Assembly (NCBI GenBank): GCA_009746045.1
Contig: RPFO01000167.1
Coordinates: 1 to 62,000 of the forward strand
Source: Mesostigma viride
Taxonomy: Eukaryota > Streptophyta > Mesostigmatophyceae > Mesostigmatales > Mesostigmataceae
Length of the DNA stretch: 62,000 bases
Direction: 5' to 3'
Shown: positions 29,556 to 40,878 of the stretch, one piece after another
How the letters are laid out: every line of letters begins with the position of its first letter
How positions within the stretch are numbered: position 1 is the stretch's first letter
Program-made: the position numbers and the translations under genes
Notes under the pieces: model-generated
The model's input: the letters and a program-made list of their open reading frames with translations, nothing else
What the model was told of the DNA's origin: nothing
The model's database searches: none

Positions 29556-32500
29556 TCAGATGTGCGGAGATACTATGCGATCCAGCCGGTCCACGACCTG
29601 TTTGTAGAGCTTGTGCCAAGGGGCAGCACCGAACAGATGTGGGTGACGTTGCAAAAAACATCGGACTTGACGGAGCATAATGGCTCGGTCATAGTCTTTG
29701 ACCAATAAACGCTGCAAGAGTTCAACAAGAGTCGTGATGAAATCAACACGATAAGAACAAAGACGGGAAAAACGATGTAACTGAGAAAGAACAACACCAT
29801 ATTTTGCTGTGTGGGAAAGGAGACTGTGAATATCGGGGTAACGAATAAAAGGAATTTGCTGGTATTTAGGATCCTTGCGCTTATCATAGACAGCCGTACG
29901 CCAGCCCTTCTTGTTATGGGTAATGTTAAGATCGAGGTAATTGCAATGAGTATCCTCCGACGTGAGCTTTAATGTGAGGGACGCTTGCGGGTAGATGCCA
30001 GGCAGACCAGCGGTGATATACAAATGGGTTGCGAAATCAGGGTTGTCGAAAGCGATGACATCATCAATGTATCGACATGTATGGATAAAACGCCTGATGA
30101 GAACATCATCGTTTGAGGCAATGAGATTCTCCATGAATGCAAGCTCATAAGTGTATAGATAGAGGTTTGCAAGGAGCCCGGCACAGTTAGTGCCCATAGG
30201 GATGCCGATAGCTTGTTGGTATACATTGCCCGCAAAACAGATGAAGGTGTTATCAACAAGATAAGAGATCCAATGGACAAGGTCAGCCTTCGTGATAATA
30301 TAATTATAACCATCCCGCACGATAGCACCTGCCGCGATCCCTGAGAGCCACGTTGCCGTGGGCTTGGTCTGAGAAACACGCACGTGCAGGTGGTTGCGCC
30401 CGTGAGGCCTACGTGCATACAGACGAGTAAGGAGGCTATCTAAACGAGCTTTCAAATCGTGCAAATCTAGTGTGGTATATAGAGTGGTGAAATCATAGGT
30501 GGCTATGGGCATAGGTATACGTTTCTCTGCTGCTGTCTTAGAACGGCTAAGGGCGGCAAGGCGTAGGCGTACTTGGGCTGAGTCTATGACGATCCAACTA
30601 CCAGCGCATTCATACCCGGCATTCGACAGCACCTCCACCCATAATGCATTGGCTTCGGGGAGAAGAGCATTCAAAGCATGGCAGATGAGTTTCGAGAGAG
30701 GCATCAGTGGGGCTGAATGCGACGCAGCAATGGTGCGCAAAGCAACAGGAGTTTTGTGCAGCTTAAGAGTGAGATACAGATATGGGAACGTAGTGGTGGT
30801 GGCGCGTCGCTGCCGCTTAAGGAATGCCCGAGCAAAAATGTTTTGGCTGTGCAGAAAAGCCCGATGAGCAGCAGTGATACTGGCGGTGGACTGTGCACGC
30901 TGAACATAGGTAGGGCTGGACGCCAACTCGTGTTGCAAAGTAGCAAGGTAGTGCTTCTTGCATATGAAAGCAAAGTTGTTGGCACTCTTGTCAACACACG
31001 TGATGATAAAGTCCTGCTTGAAGTGGTCAAGAAGTGCTTTATCTGTGGTGTTGAGCCAGGTGGTGCGGTGGACCTGCTGGAGACGGTAATCAAGCCTGGT
31101 GAGACGTGCATTGCATTCGTGAATGACGGCGCGAAACCACGGTTCCATGGCAAGGGGAGCAAGCTGTAGGTCCGTGCTCATGGCATTGCAGAATTTGCGC
31201 AGTGATGTGGAGAGCAGTGCATTCACCTCTTTGGCACACGTGCGCTGGACCCACGGCCGAAACTTGGTGCCTTTGGCAAAAAGGTCTACAAGCGTGTGGC
31301 TCGGCAGGATGCTGAGGTCAGCGGTCATGACGTGCTGTGAGGTGGGATCAAGGTACTTGAAATACCGTTGTTGTTGGCAGGGGCAGGGCCCTGCCAAGAT
31401 GGTGGCCAGCTCGGTGGGCGTTGTATCGCGGCTGACCTTCCCGTTGCTGAAAACCATTTGTCCCAAGGTGGGAGAGTAATGCCAGGCGGCAATGGGAGTG
31501 CCGAAAGTGTTGCGCACCACGAGCGGCATCGCAGCCTGCACTTGCGGCAAATGCAGAATGTGTGGCAAACACAGCTCATCCATCGCAGCATGAATGAAAG
31601 GTGAGATCAGCAAACGGCGCGGACGCAGTGCATCTGCATTCCCATTGACACGGTGCCGAATGATACGTGAGAGAAGGCCTCGCAGACTAGTGGCATGGGA
31701 GCGGGGGACTTGCAGATCAGCTGGGGAGCACGACCCGACGGCAATGTGTAAGCTGGTAAGCTTCTTCAAGCTGCAGGCTTCGAGATAGGATGCATGAAAG
31801 TTGCCGCGTTGCATAAGCCGAGACATGTGACGTAAGCAGCGGAGACTGGTGGAGTAAAGGGAAGGATCGGTGGACACATGTGTGGAAGGTGGAGGGGCCG
31901 GGGTGACGCTGGGGGGATAGGGGCGATATGGGTGGAGATTGTGCTTCAGACGCCAGGCACGGATGAACATAAGAGGGCGGGGACGGAGGGGAGGCGGGCG
32001 GCGGCGAGACCGAGCTTTGAAACTCTTGCCTTCAATGCAAAAACCGTGGGGCAGAAATGCATGTAACATTCGTTTCCAAAACGTTTCCCGATGCCCTGCG
32101 GCTTTGCGAAAAGCGGCGCCGGTAAAGGTGCCGGGGACATGTTCCAAGGGGACGACTCGCCAATCCCACCACCCGTATTGGGCCATGGCGCCATGTAGGG
32201 GGGTGTCGTCGTTGGCGGCAGGGCGGCCAATATGAAGGCGGCGTGCCGCTCGGACATGTTCCTGAAAACGCGTCCAGGCATCCCGTTGCGTCTGGCCAAC
32301 GTAGATACGCTGAGGGTACCTGCGGTTGTAAATGGCATAAATGACGCGATGGGTGCTTACGGGGTGTGGGCGAGTGGAGTTGGTAAGCGACAAATGCGTG
32401 CGCTGTAAGCGCCGGAGGCGACGTAGAGTATGGTCATCCTTGCAGTGATGGTTATGGCGCGTGTTGATGCGACAACGCTTCCGCCATGCCTGTGAGGAGA

Positions 32501-32612
32501 TACGATAGGGGAACTGCCGAGAAATAGCAGTGTACTTCCGGTAATCAATGCCACTGGATTGCCGTATTCTGTGGAGGGTAAGAGCATGCCAGAAAGTCAT
32601 AAGGTGTTTCAT
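29556..32612 (-). CDS. Penelope-like retroelement protein, N-terminal GIY-YIG plus reverse transcriptase
   Basis: Uninterrupted 1018-codon frame from ATG 32612. Residues about 90-180 form a GIY-YIG endonuclease: IYAIYN (91-96), IYVGQT (103-108), R115, H119, ETFWKRML (E176). The central and C-terminal part is a Penelope-type RT: YLTLKLHKTPVALRTI, YDFTTLYTTL (motif A, about 705), GIPMGTNCAGLLANLYL (about 805), RYIDDVIAF (motif C, about 847), then AVYDKRKDP and FIRYPDIHSLL. Classical Penelope elements carry GIY-YIG after the RT; here it comes first, as in the Chlamys/Naiad group reported from green algae and other eukaryotes. The intact frame suggests recent activity. I found no hammerhead ribozyme motif or clear pseudo-LTR nearby. 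Confidence 0.9.
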   Translation of the reverse strand: MKHLMTFWHALTLHRIRQSSGIDYRKYTAISRQFPYRISSQAWRKRCRINTRHNHHCKDDHTLRRLRRLQRTHLSLTNSTRPHPVSTHRVIYAIYNRRYPQRIYVGQTQRDAWTRFQEHVRAARRLHIGRPAANDDTPLHGAMAQYGWWDWRVVPLEHVPGTFTGAAFRKAAGHRETFWKRMLHAFLPHGFCIEGKSFKARSRRRPPPLRPRPLMFIRAWRLKHNLHPYRPYPPSVTPAPPPSTHVSTDPSLYSTSLRCLRHMSRLMQRGNFHASYLEACSLKKLTSLHIAVGSCSPADLQVPRSHATSLRGLLSRIIRHRVNGNADALRPRRLLISPFIHAAMDELCLPHILHLPQVQAAMPLVVRNTFGTPIAAWHYSPTLGQMVFSNGKVSRDTTPTELATILAGPCPCQQQRYFKYLDPTSQHVMTADLSILPSHTLVDLFAKGTKFRPWVQRTCAKEVNALLSTSLRKFCNAMSTDLQLAPLAMEPWFRAVIHECNARLTRLDYRLQQVHRTTWLNTTDKALLDHFKQDFIITCVDKSANNFAFICKKHYLATLQHELASSPTYVQRAQSTASITAAHRAFLHSQNIFARAFLKRQRRATTTTFPYLYLTLKLHKTPVALRTIAASHSAPLMPLSKLICHALNALLPEANALWVEVLSNAGYECAGSWIVIDSAQVRLRLAALSRSKTAAEKRIPMPIATYDFTTLYTTLDLHDLKARLDSLLTRLYARRPHGRNHLHVRVSQTKPTATWLSGIAAGAIVRDGYNYIITKADLVHWISYLVDNTFICFAGNVYQQAIGIPMGTNCAGLLANLYLYTYELAFMENLIASNDDVLIRRFIHTCRYIDDVIAFDNPDFATHLYITAGLPGIYPQASLTLKLTSEDTHCNYLDLNITHNKKGWRTAVYDKRKDPKYQQIPFIRYPDIHSLLSHTAKYGVVLSQLHRFSRLCSYRVDFITTLVELLQRLLVKDYDRAIMLRQVRCFLQRHPHLFGAAPWHKLYKQVVDRLDRIVSPHI

Positions 32613-33345
32613 GATGATTCAGATGCACTGAGAGCTAAGACATCAAACAGAACCAGAGCGGAGCATATTGAGGTAAGTCAATATTCACTGCGTAACACCC
32701 GTTACGCGATAGCGGTGGTCCATGATGCATCTCCCCGGGGCAGGATGTGGCTAACAACACAGCTGAATGGACTCGGAACATGTGGATTCCCAGTGGGGGG
32801 GCCTTCCAATTGTCATACTTGACACCTCTTTCCTGTAACGAAAAGATTTCCCTTCTTCATGTTCCAGATGAGTCACCGTGCTCCTGCCTTTGTGTTTTTT
32901 TGGCGTTTGTAAAGAGATATGGGAGGGTAAACAAAAGCAAAGGCTGATATTGCCGTGTGGGGGGCCCGATCCTTGGTTAGTCTCTCAAGTGCCCACAGAA
33001 AAACACGAGAGTAGCACACACAGCGCGCAGCCCAGCCTAGCTCCCTCAGTAAAAGTAAAAGAAAAAGGACAAGAACAGCAAAACAAACGAGAACAAGAAG
33101 AAGAACAAAACACAGACACGTAGTGCAATGTGAGCGGAATGATGGAGGAAGGTGAGAGGGGGACATCGTATTGAATGTGTAGGCATTGAGGCAGCCGAAG
33201 CGTCCCATCCCCGGGTACATTCCGGATATTTATTATTATCTTATACTGGCTCACACGCCAGCCCCTGTGGGCAAGCCCCCTCCCCCCAAGCGGAAGGCGC
33301 GCTTTGCTGAGTAGTGTAGTTAGGATTTTCTAGACTAAATAGCTT
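32613..33345. other. 5' flank of the Penelope-like element
   Basis: No gene recognised. An A-rich AAAG/AAC stretch lies at 33045-33118. TTATACTGGCTCACA at 33241-33255 repeats exactly 28980-28994 on the far side of the element. Confidence 0.4.
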
Positions 33346-34345
33346 AGAGCTTATTAATTAATTATTTAAACTCGTGCTCCCTTTGGGGAGTCACGGAGCA
33401 TTAGCCCCGATGGATGGATGGATGGATGGGTGCACGCAATCCTACTGGTCTAAGCTATCTACAAAACAATCCTATTCTATCTAATCTACAAAAACGGTCC
33501 TATGTTCTATCTATGATGCTCGCGACCCTAGGGGTCTTGGCTGGCATGCCTATCTCGTCTGCAAACACGCTCCTTCACCACTGCAGGGGGGTTGTCGGCC
33601 TCTATGACGGTATGACCTGGGCCCACTTGGCCTTGTCCATCATCTTTTTCCAAATCACGGAGAGGCCTAGCCCCCCCATGTCCTCTACTAGCTGTTCTTT
33701 GAAGGTGCGGGCCTTGCGGCGTCTAACCTGGATAGGCCCAGCCCACGTGAGCAGGTGCCGGCCCGGCTGGGCGGGGCGCAGCCCTGCAAAGGGGCCTCGT
33801 GAGGTATCTACCTGGTTGGTGCGAGCTAAGTGCCCAACTAGCATCAGACGCCGCTGCTTGATGGTCACTGCTGGTGATAAGTGGCATACCTAGATACAAG
33901 TCCTCCTTGCAGACATGAGCAGCGTATCCTACACGAAAATTTGACTGCAGCATGTTGGTGACCGCGCCATCCAGCTTGTTGGCAAGGTCGGCAGGGAGAG
34001 TCCACGCCTCGGCCCCATACGTAAGAACAGGGAGGACCAGGACCGTAAACAGGTCCTGCATGTTTCTCTAGCTTGCCCAAGGGCTTGCGCCACAGGGCCA
34101 GGTATTGGCGTAAAGCGTGCCAGGCGAGGGAGATACGGTGGTCCATGTCGGCCACGCAGCTGGGGAGTAAGCTACCTAGCAACTTGACGCGGTCCCGATA
34201 CTGGACTCGACTAGAGCCATCAAGGAGCTTAGAGTTTATCTTAGTTCGATTCCGCGGCTTCGCCCACCTCCATCCATCCAGCAAGGAATATGTGCTACAT
34301 GATCTCCCAACGGAGTCATGTTATAATTTTATTTAACCCGTTCAT
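33346..34345 (-). pseudogene. LINE 3' end fragment with hairpin ends on both sides
   Basis: Minus-strand reading gives RVKLLGSLLPSCVADMDHRI, LPVLTYGAEAWTLPADL and KQRRLMLVGHLARTNQVDTS in different frames, the usual C-terminal part of LINE ORF2. Left end: TTAATTAATTATTTAA, CTCCCTTTGGGGAG, GATGGATGGATGG (33352-33427). Right end, opposite orientation: CATCCATCCAGCAAGG, CTCCCAACGGAG, TTATAATTTTATTTAA (34268-34336). Confidence 0.65.
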
Positions 34346-34569
34346 TTAATTTACTGCATTGTAATGTATCCAGATCAGGTAGACACATCAGATAGACTAG
34401 CTGGCACCAAGCCCGTCCAGCCTGGGCGTTACATGTCCTCACCTGGCGTGCCCCAGGCCGCGCGCGGCAGGGCCGCCACCCGTGGACTTTTCGTGATAGA
34501 CTTGGTATGGACATGTCCTACCCTATAGACGTGACGGGCTCACAACCGGGCAGCCTCCTGGTTTGTCTG

Positions 34570-34889
34570 TAATTAATTAGACACATAGACACGTGACTGC
34601 GTCACGTGAGCATAAGTCCTCAGTGGGAGGGGAACATGGGATGGAATGGTTGTCTGTAATATGGAGGCAGATGGTACGCAGGGATAGATGGCAAGTAGTG
34701 ATGAAGGAGACCACCCCCAAGTCTGTGGGGGCTCCGCGTGTGACCGCGTATGGCATTCATAGCGATTCGGGCCGTGGTGCCCACAACCCTGTAACTAGGA
34801 CCTACTAGATAGCTTACATCATCCATTCCATCCCATGTTCCCCTCCCACTGAGGACTTCTGCTCACGTGCCGCAGTTTCAATTAATAAA
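34570..34889. mobile_element. MITE-like element with 53-bp terminal inverted repeats
   Basis: Bases 34597-34649 and the reverse complement of 34823-34875 agree at 51 of 53 positions (both contain AAGTCCTCAGTGGGAGGGG). Outside lie AATTAATTA (left) and AATTAATAA (right), a possible target duplication. The 170-bp interior has no coding capacity. This is a typical non-autonomous DNA transposon layout; family unknown. Confidence 0.8.
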
Positions 34890-35660
34890 TATATCCATCA
34901 GAGGGCTTAATAATGCTCCGCGGCTCCTCAACAGGACCGCGTGTCGTGTAGTTAATTAATGAATCAGTGTCCAATTGAAAGCTTTTGATACCATTACACA
35001 TGTGAAAAATATTTAGACAGCGCAGTCAGTTTCGATCTTTGCACGGGCTGGTGAAGCTGGGCACAGCATACGCAGCAGAAAGGCCACTGATGTTTGTATC
35101 AATGAGAAATGCAACCAGCGCAGGCCAGGAATCTGGAGGGTATCCATCTGGACCATGTGGTAGATCGAGCTTGCCATCATCTTATCCACGCCTGTTGAGT
35201 CTTTCAGGATAAGGGAGCTGACGTACGTGGAGCTATAGTTGGAATGAGTAGCCTTGTATGCTGGCTAACACTCAGAGCGAAACATACTTTAGCTGACAGC
35301 GCGCTCAAGTGATCAATGCGTTTGTTCCTGACCGCCAGGAGTTTGTAACAATGAGACAACCATTTGTATGTTGTTAATCAATCATTCAATCCCATGGCAT
35401 GAATTAATAAATAGTTCTAACTATATGGCACAACCATTTCTGGCCTGCGCTGGTTGTCTCCTTGATGTGGCACAACCACCCAATGCAGCAGGATGTGCAG
35501 GGTAGTGTTTACCAGTTTTGCGGGTGCAGTCTTTGCCAACTGCATGCCACACGCAGCACGCTCTATCAAACATGGGCTGGCAATCCTGGAAACACCTGAA
35601 CAATTTGCGACCATTCAACAGCAAAGTCTTGCCCGTGCGTGCTGCGACATCAACCTTTTC
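34890..35660. repeat. Repeat-rich stretch without genes
   Basis: Second copy of the CAACCAGCGCAGGCC repeat at 35095-35240 and a reversed piece at 35427-35456, with AT-rich TTAATTAATGAAT stretches between. No supported ORF, although a minus-strand frame at 35421-35735 could be a further exon of the gene to the right. Confidence 0.45.
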
Positions 35661-35664
35661 CAAT

Positions 35665-37601
35665 TCACCAGCGGAGCTGCCCAAAGGGCGATGATATGCC
35701 AGGGCCCCCCGGCACCCCCCTGCCATCGTCGTCATCCTCGTCGTCCTCCCCTAGCTCTGGTGGACTCTCCTTAAGCATCTGCCGCCAGTCCGGCGTCGAC
35801 ACGTCGTTGCTGCCATCAATTCCCTCCCACCGCCGGCCCTCCTTCATGCTGATCTTCTTCTCTTGGCCGCCTGGAGGCGGGGTTGGAAGGGGCAGAGAGG
35901 CAAGGCCGTTACAGCACAAAAATGTCCACCATCCGGATGATGAACCGGTGGCTCCGTCCACCTGCGATAAAATTCGCCTGCACCTTCCACGGGTGTGGCA
36001 CCAGCCCAAGCTTAGGGCCAGCTACCTGTGGCGTAGCTTGACACCCTGGTGGGGCCCTAGTGTATTAAACATGAAAGCATGCCACAGTGATGGCACAGGC
36101 ACGGTGGAGGAGCATGCAAGGGGCTGCATGGAGAGAAACTGCCATAAGAACACCTACAGGTTGGGGCCCGGGGAGGGGGGGGAGGGGGGGGAAACTCAAC
36201 CTGTAACGAGCAAATGAACAAACGAAAAGCAACAGAAAACGTAAGAAAGAATGCACGAATGACATAACCGACGGACAAGACGAATTTGTGACCTTTGCAT
36301 GCACGTGGGGCACCGACCTGTTCCTTTCCAGCCCCAGGCAAAACCATGCTTCACTAGACTGACTGCAGTGCATGGCACGGGGCGCACGTGCCACAAAATG
36401 CCCAACCAACCCCTCCCAAGGGGGCTACAGATCCTATCAGGGGGCGGCCAGTCATGCAGCTTCAACTATCTTGTTCGTGTCAAGGTGCATGAAGGTGCCG
36501 GTGCTTCCCAGCACTCCGCGCGTCCTCTAGAAACCCTCAGGCCCTGAGCCCGTACCCAAGCAAGACCTCTTCATGGTCCTGACCCCTGCCATACATCCCT
36601 CACCTGGCGCCACCGGGCACTACTTCCCGTGGTCCTACACTGCTGGGTGGCAACTCTACGTAGCCGATAGCCACGGTGGCCTCACCTGGCCCGACCGCGC
36701 GGTACTCCACGTGGTCCACGCTCAGGTACATCTCTCCCATCACCACCATGCGCCGCAGCTCCCCTGCAGTTGTGCGAGGCAATGTGGGATGGAGGAAAGG
36801 AGCAGGGGGAGGAGGGGGGGGGGGGCGTGGGAACTTGATAAGGACAAGGAGAATGGGGAGGGGAGGAAGGAGAGAGGTGCCTGAGCTCAGACAAGGGTAA
36901 CGTAGCACACGCGTGCATGAGTGATGGCATGCAAGGGGACATGCGTAAGGCCACGGCAGATTGGGGCAGGTTGCTGTACAGCCTTGGCTGGCTTGTCCTA
37001 GGGGGAAATATGCGCCGTCGACAACATGGCCGAGGGAAGGGAGGCTTGCGCCCAGCACACACGCAAGTACACAAGTGCGCCAGGCAACTCCCCATGCGCT
37101 GGGGAGGTATGTGGCTCAGTGCAGGCCGTCGTGAATGGTCAAGTAGCCCCCCCAAGCTCAAGGTGCAAGCGAGTGCATCGAGGCCAGTGTGGGGTGCTGC
37201 TTCCAAGCCGCGTGCTTGTGCGTGGACGCAGAAACCTGCAGCATAGCTGCATGGGAGCAAAACGTTGTGCAACCACAGTCTACGAGCATGGCAGGCCATA
37301 TACCTTCCACAATCGATGCTGGCGTGCAGCCAACACTCATGAGACGACACCAGCAAGAGACGGTGATTGGGATGACGTTTGGTATGTTATGGCGGCATCA
37401 CGTACATTGACCATCGCAGTCACCCCCGTCCCATTTACACGCCTCATTGTTGCATTCTACGTCGCAGTTCCGGTCGCCGATGAAGAGGGGCTTGCAACCG
37501 AGGGCGCAGTTTCCGTCCGCTGCCAACGCTGGGCCCTCCCTGGCAGGTTTCTCTGCTGGAGGCATCGCGCACTCGTCAGCTGCGGGTGGCAAATCCTCCA
37601 T
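35665..37601 (-). CDS. Candidate multi-exon gene with a Lin-12/Notch repeat exon
   Basis: The best exon ends near 37395 and encodes [16 protein letters not shown] then [14 protein letters not shown], a textbook LNR module (three cysteine pairs, WDGGDC calcium site). Its likely donor is GTACGT in phase 1. A second exon, 36763-36604, has a CTGCAG acceptor and GTGAGG donor, enters in phase 1, and encodes [20 protein letters not shown] and more. Possible later exons lie near 36150-35995 ([18 protein letters not shown]) and 35870-35665 ([16 protein letters not shown] then an acidic run); their phases do not join cleanly. LNR modules occur in Notch, pappalysins and GlcNAc-1-phosphotransferase, but nothing decides between these. 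Start and end are unresolved; the 5' part may overlap the BCAT promoter. Confidence 0.4.
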
Positions 37602-38727
37602 GCGTCAGTTTAATGCATACTCAGGTAGCGTGCATACGATGTCAATCAAATCATGGTATTAAATTCATCGACTCGCCCCCTAGGAGACTAGGGCCAGGTG
37701 CGAAGGTTTGCCTACCTGATCCCCCCCGAAAAACGCACTCGGAGTCGATTTCCCTTGCATTCACGTTTATCCACGCCAAGCAGCACAGTGTAAAAAAAAA
37801 CAGCCATTTTCGGTAGGTCGAAGCTTTTCCATAATGTATCGAGTTCACAGGGGAACTCTCGCAGGCGTTGGACATGCCAGAAATATTCGTGCTAGCCATT
37901 GAACATATTACGTTCTCAGATCTAGCTATTTCATGCAAGTACACATTAAGTTAGCAGTCAGCCTGACGGCATGCAGCGTCTTAATAAAATGTGCCGGATG
38001 CGAGGCGGCCAACCATGATTATCCAGCAAAGGCGAGCAGGTTGGATGCTTGGCAAAGACAATATATGCTGCTTGGGGTTGTGCGTCACCATATTTTTGGT
38101 GGCTCTTAACAGTACTGTATGATTCTTTGGTTACTACTGACGCCATTATTGTGGGATATCAGGGCTAATTATGGGCAAAGCTCTTTGTTCTGCCAGCACA
38201 TGTCCCCGCTGAAAATAGTCATGTTGGGCCCTCGGCCCGGCAAGCTTTCGGAGGATGAAGAGAGGCTTCTAGTCAGGCGGGCGCCAGCAGGACGTGGCGG
38301 GACGGGCGCGGCTTCGTGCAGTGCGCGCGCTTCTGTCCAGCCAGTCCTTGCCACGTCAACCAGTTCAGGGCTCAAGAATCCGCGTTCGTACCCGAAACCG
38401 GCGGCAGATCGCGCGCCTGTCTGCCACCTCGGCACGCCCTGCCTAGCTGCCAGTAGTGCCACCTCGGCAAGGCGCGTGACCTCATGGGGAGGGTCCATTT
38501 TCCAGCTCTGCAGTCCGCGCCATCTGACTGTATCGACCAAAACCATTAAATTTGAAGGAGCTGCCCACCGCTGGCTGCAGTATCGGTCGCGAATCGGTGG
38601 CAGTAGTGGACTGTTTTGGCAAACAATAAATACGAGGGAGGTTTGACGTCGCCGAGCAGGCGGAAATTTAGCATGCGGGTGTTGTTGTTGACTTGAATTG
38701 TGCTGGTGGAGTCGTCGGCTGGGAACC
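37602..38727. other. Intergenic region before the aminotransferase gene
   Basis: About 1.1 kb with no recognised gene, probably holding promoters for the plus-strand aminotransferase and the minus-strand LNR gene. A 196-codon minus-strand frame (38169-38759) overlaps the aminotransferase start and has no supporting features. Confidence 0.35.
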
Positions 38728-40815
38728 ATGGGGAAACACCCGTCACGGTCAGTCATCACCGCAGGCTTGAGGTGTCTGGCCAGGTTGTGCGAACAGCCCG
38801 GACCCTGTCCGCGTGGAATTCACGGCGTCCCCGCGGGCTTGCAATTTTCGGAACCTCTTGGACGAGGCAATGTGGAGCCCGTGCAACCATCTACGCTTTC
38901 AACCGGGCTCGCAAAACGCGGCCCTGGAAATTGCGTGCGCCCGGGCGTTCCCTATTTGCCGGATGCTTCCCGTGAGACCTCAAGATGCAAAACCGGCGAG
39001 ACCTGGCGGTCGTTTGCATCGTTACCCGATATGGTGAGGGTGGATGATGACGACCAGGAGCGGGGAATCGACCCCAGCGCCATGAGCTTTCGGCTCACCA
39101 ACCAGCCCAAGGTACCTCCATGACGGCTTGGATTGCCCGCTGCGAGGGAGCTTCTGCGTGTTGCTCCTCAGAATTGACGCATCTGGTTAACCCTTGGATC
39201 CTAGCGTCCGCCTGAATTGCAATGCTGCCAATGATCATCCACATCCTGGGATCCATGCATGGCTAATTATATCTCCTCCTCTGTCCTTCTCTCGTCTTTA
39301 TGATCGGCTCGTGTCGGCCCGTATCAGCACAAGCCGGCGCTAAGCAGCCTCACGTTTGGCGCCAACTTCACCGACCACATGATGACGATGGACTGGAACG
39401 TGCGGCACGGGTGGCACGCGCCCGCGGTGGAGCCCCTGAGCGCCATCACGCTCCACCCTGCATCCCAGGTGAGTGCGGGGCAATCTCCGTGCGTGCATGC
39501 GCTTGCAACCGTTTTGATGATTCGCACGGTAGCCTTTCTACCCGTATCTGGTACCCTCGTCGATCGCAGCGCGTGACGTTCGGCAGCGGCCGTGCTGCAG
39601 CGCATGCATGCATGGTCGCACACATTGCATCTGCGCTGATTGCATCAGTTCCTGAAGATGGCATTCTGCACACTCTTGCACACTCTTGCAACCGCACGCA
39701 CCGCAGCGTGGAATGGTTCAACGTGGGACGGCCGCAGCATGCATGCACACACTTGCATCCGCGGCCGCAGCATGCATGCGCACACTTGCATCCGCGGTCG
39801 CAGCATGCACGCGCACACTTGCATCCGCGGTCGCAGCATGCACGCACACACTTGCATCCGCGGTCGCAGCATGCACGCGCACACTTGCATCCGCGGTCGC
39901 AGCATGCACGCGCACACTTGCATCCGCGGTCGCAGCATGCACGCGCACACTTGCATCCGCGGTCGCAGCATGCACGCGCACACTTGCATCCGCGGTCGCA
40001 GCATGCACGCGCACACTTGCATCCGCGGCCGCAGCATGCATGCGCACACTTGCATCCGCGGTCGCAGCATGCACGCGCACACTTGCATCCGCGGTCGCAG
40101 CATGCACACGCACACTTGCATCCGCGGTCGCAGCATGCACGCGCACACTTGCATCCGCGGTCGCAGCATGCACGCGCACACTTGCATCCGCGGTCGCAGC
40201 ATGCACGCGCACACTTGCATCCGCGGTCGCAGCATGCACGCGCACACTTGCATCCGCGGTCGCAGCATGCACGCGCACACTTGCATCCGCAGTCGCAGCA
40301 TGCACGCGCACACTTGCATCCGCGGTCGCAGCATGCACGCGCACACTTGCATCCGCGCTGTCGTACTCCCGCTCCCAACAAGGACTCCCCCGATGACCCC
40401 CCCCCTGTGGCAGCCAGTGTTTTGCCGCGACCAGTGGCCCCCATCTGTAGAAAGACAAGATCATCTGTGGAAGAGAATCGGTTTTAGGAGTGGCATGGGG
40501 CTACTAATAATAGTCATGATACCACACTAATGACAATAGTAGGAACAATATGGCATTAATAACAACATGTTGCTAGTAACGATATGGCATTAATAACAGT
40601 AACGGGACGACGTTCACCAGCTTGCAACCGCACACCATGGCCCCACCTGACCACGTTCTTGCCGCTCTCCTCCCTGCCACGTGCGCGCCTGTGTGCGTCT
40701 CTCCATGTGTGTGTGCGTGTGTGTGCGTGTGTGTGCGTGTGTGCGTGTGTGCGTGTGTGTGCGTGTGTGTGCGTGTGTGTGTGTGTGTGTGCGTGTGTGT
40801 GCGCGCGCGTGTGTG

Positions 40816-40878
<63 letters not shown>

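Noticed and set aside
38169-38759. 196-codon minus-strand ORF overlapping the aminotransferase start
   Set aside because: Overlaps the coding exon of a well-supported gene and shows no domain.
39446-40530. Cys/His-rich repeat ORFs over the 33-bp array
   Set aside because: Same artefact of a period divisible by three, inside an intron.
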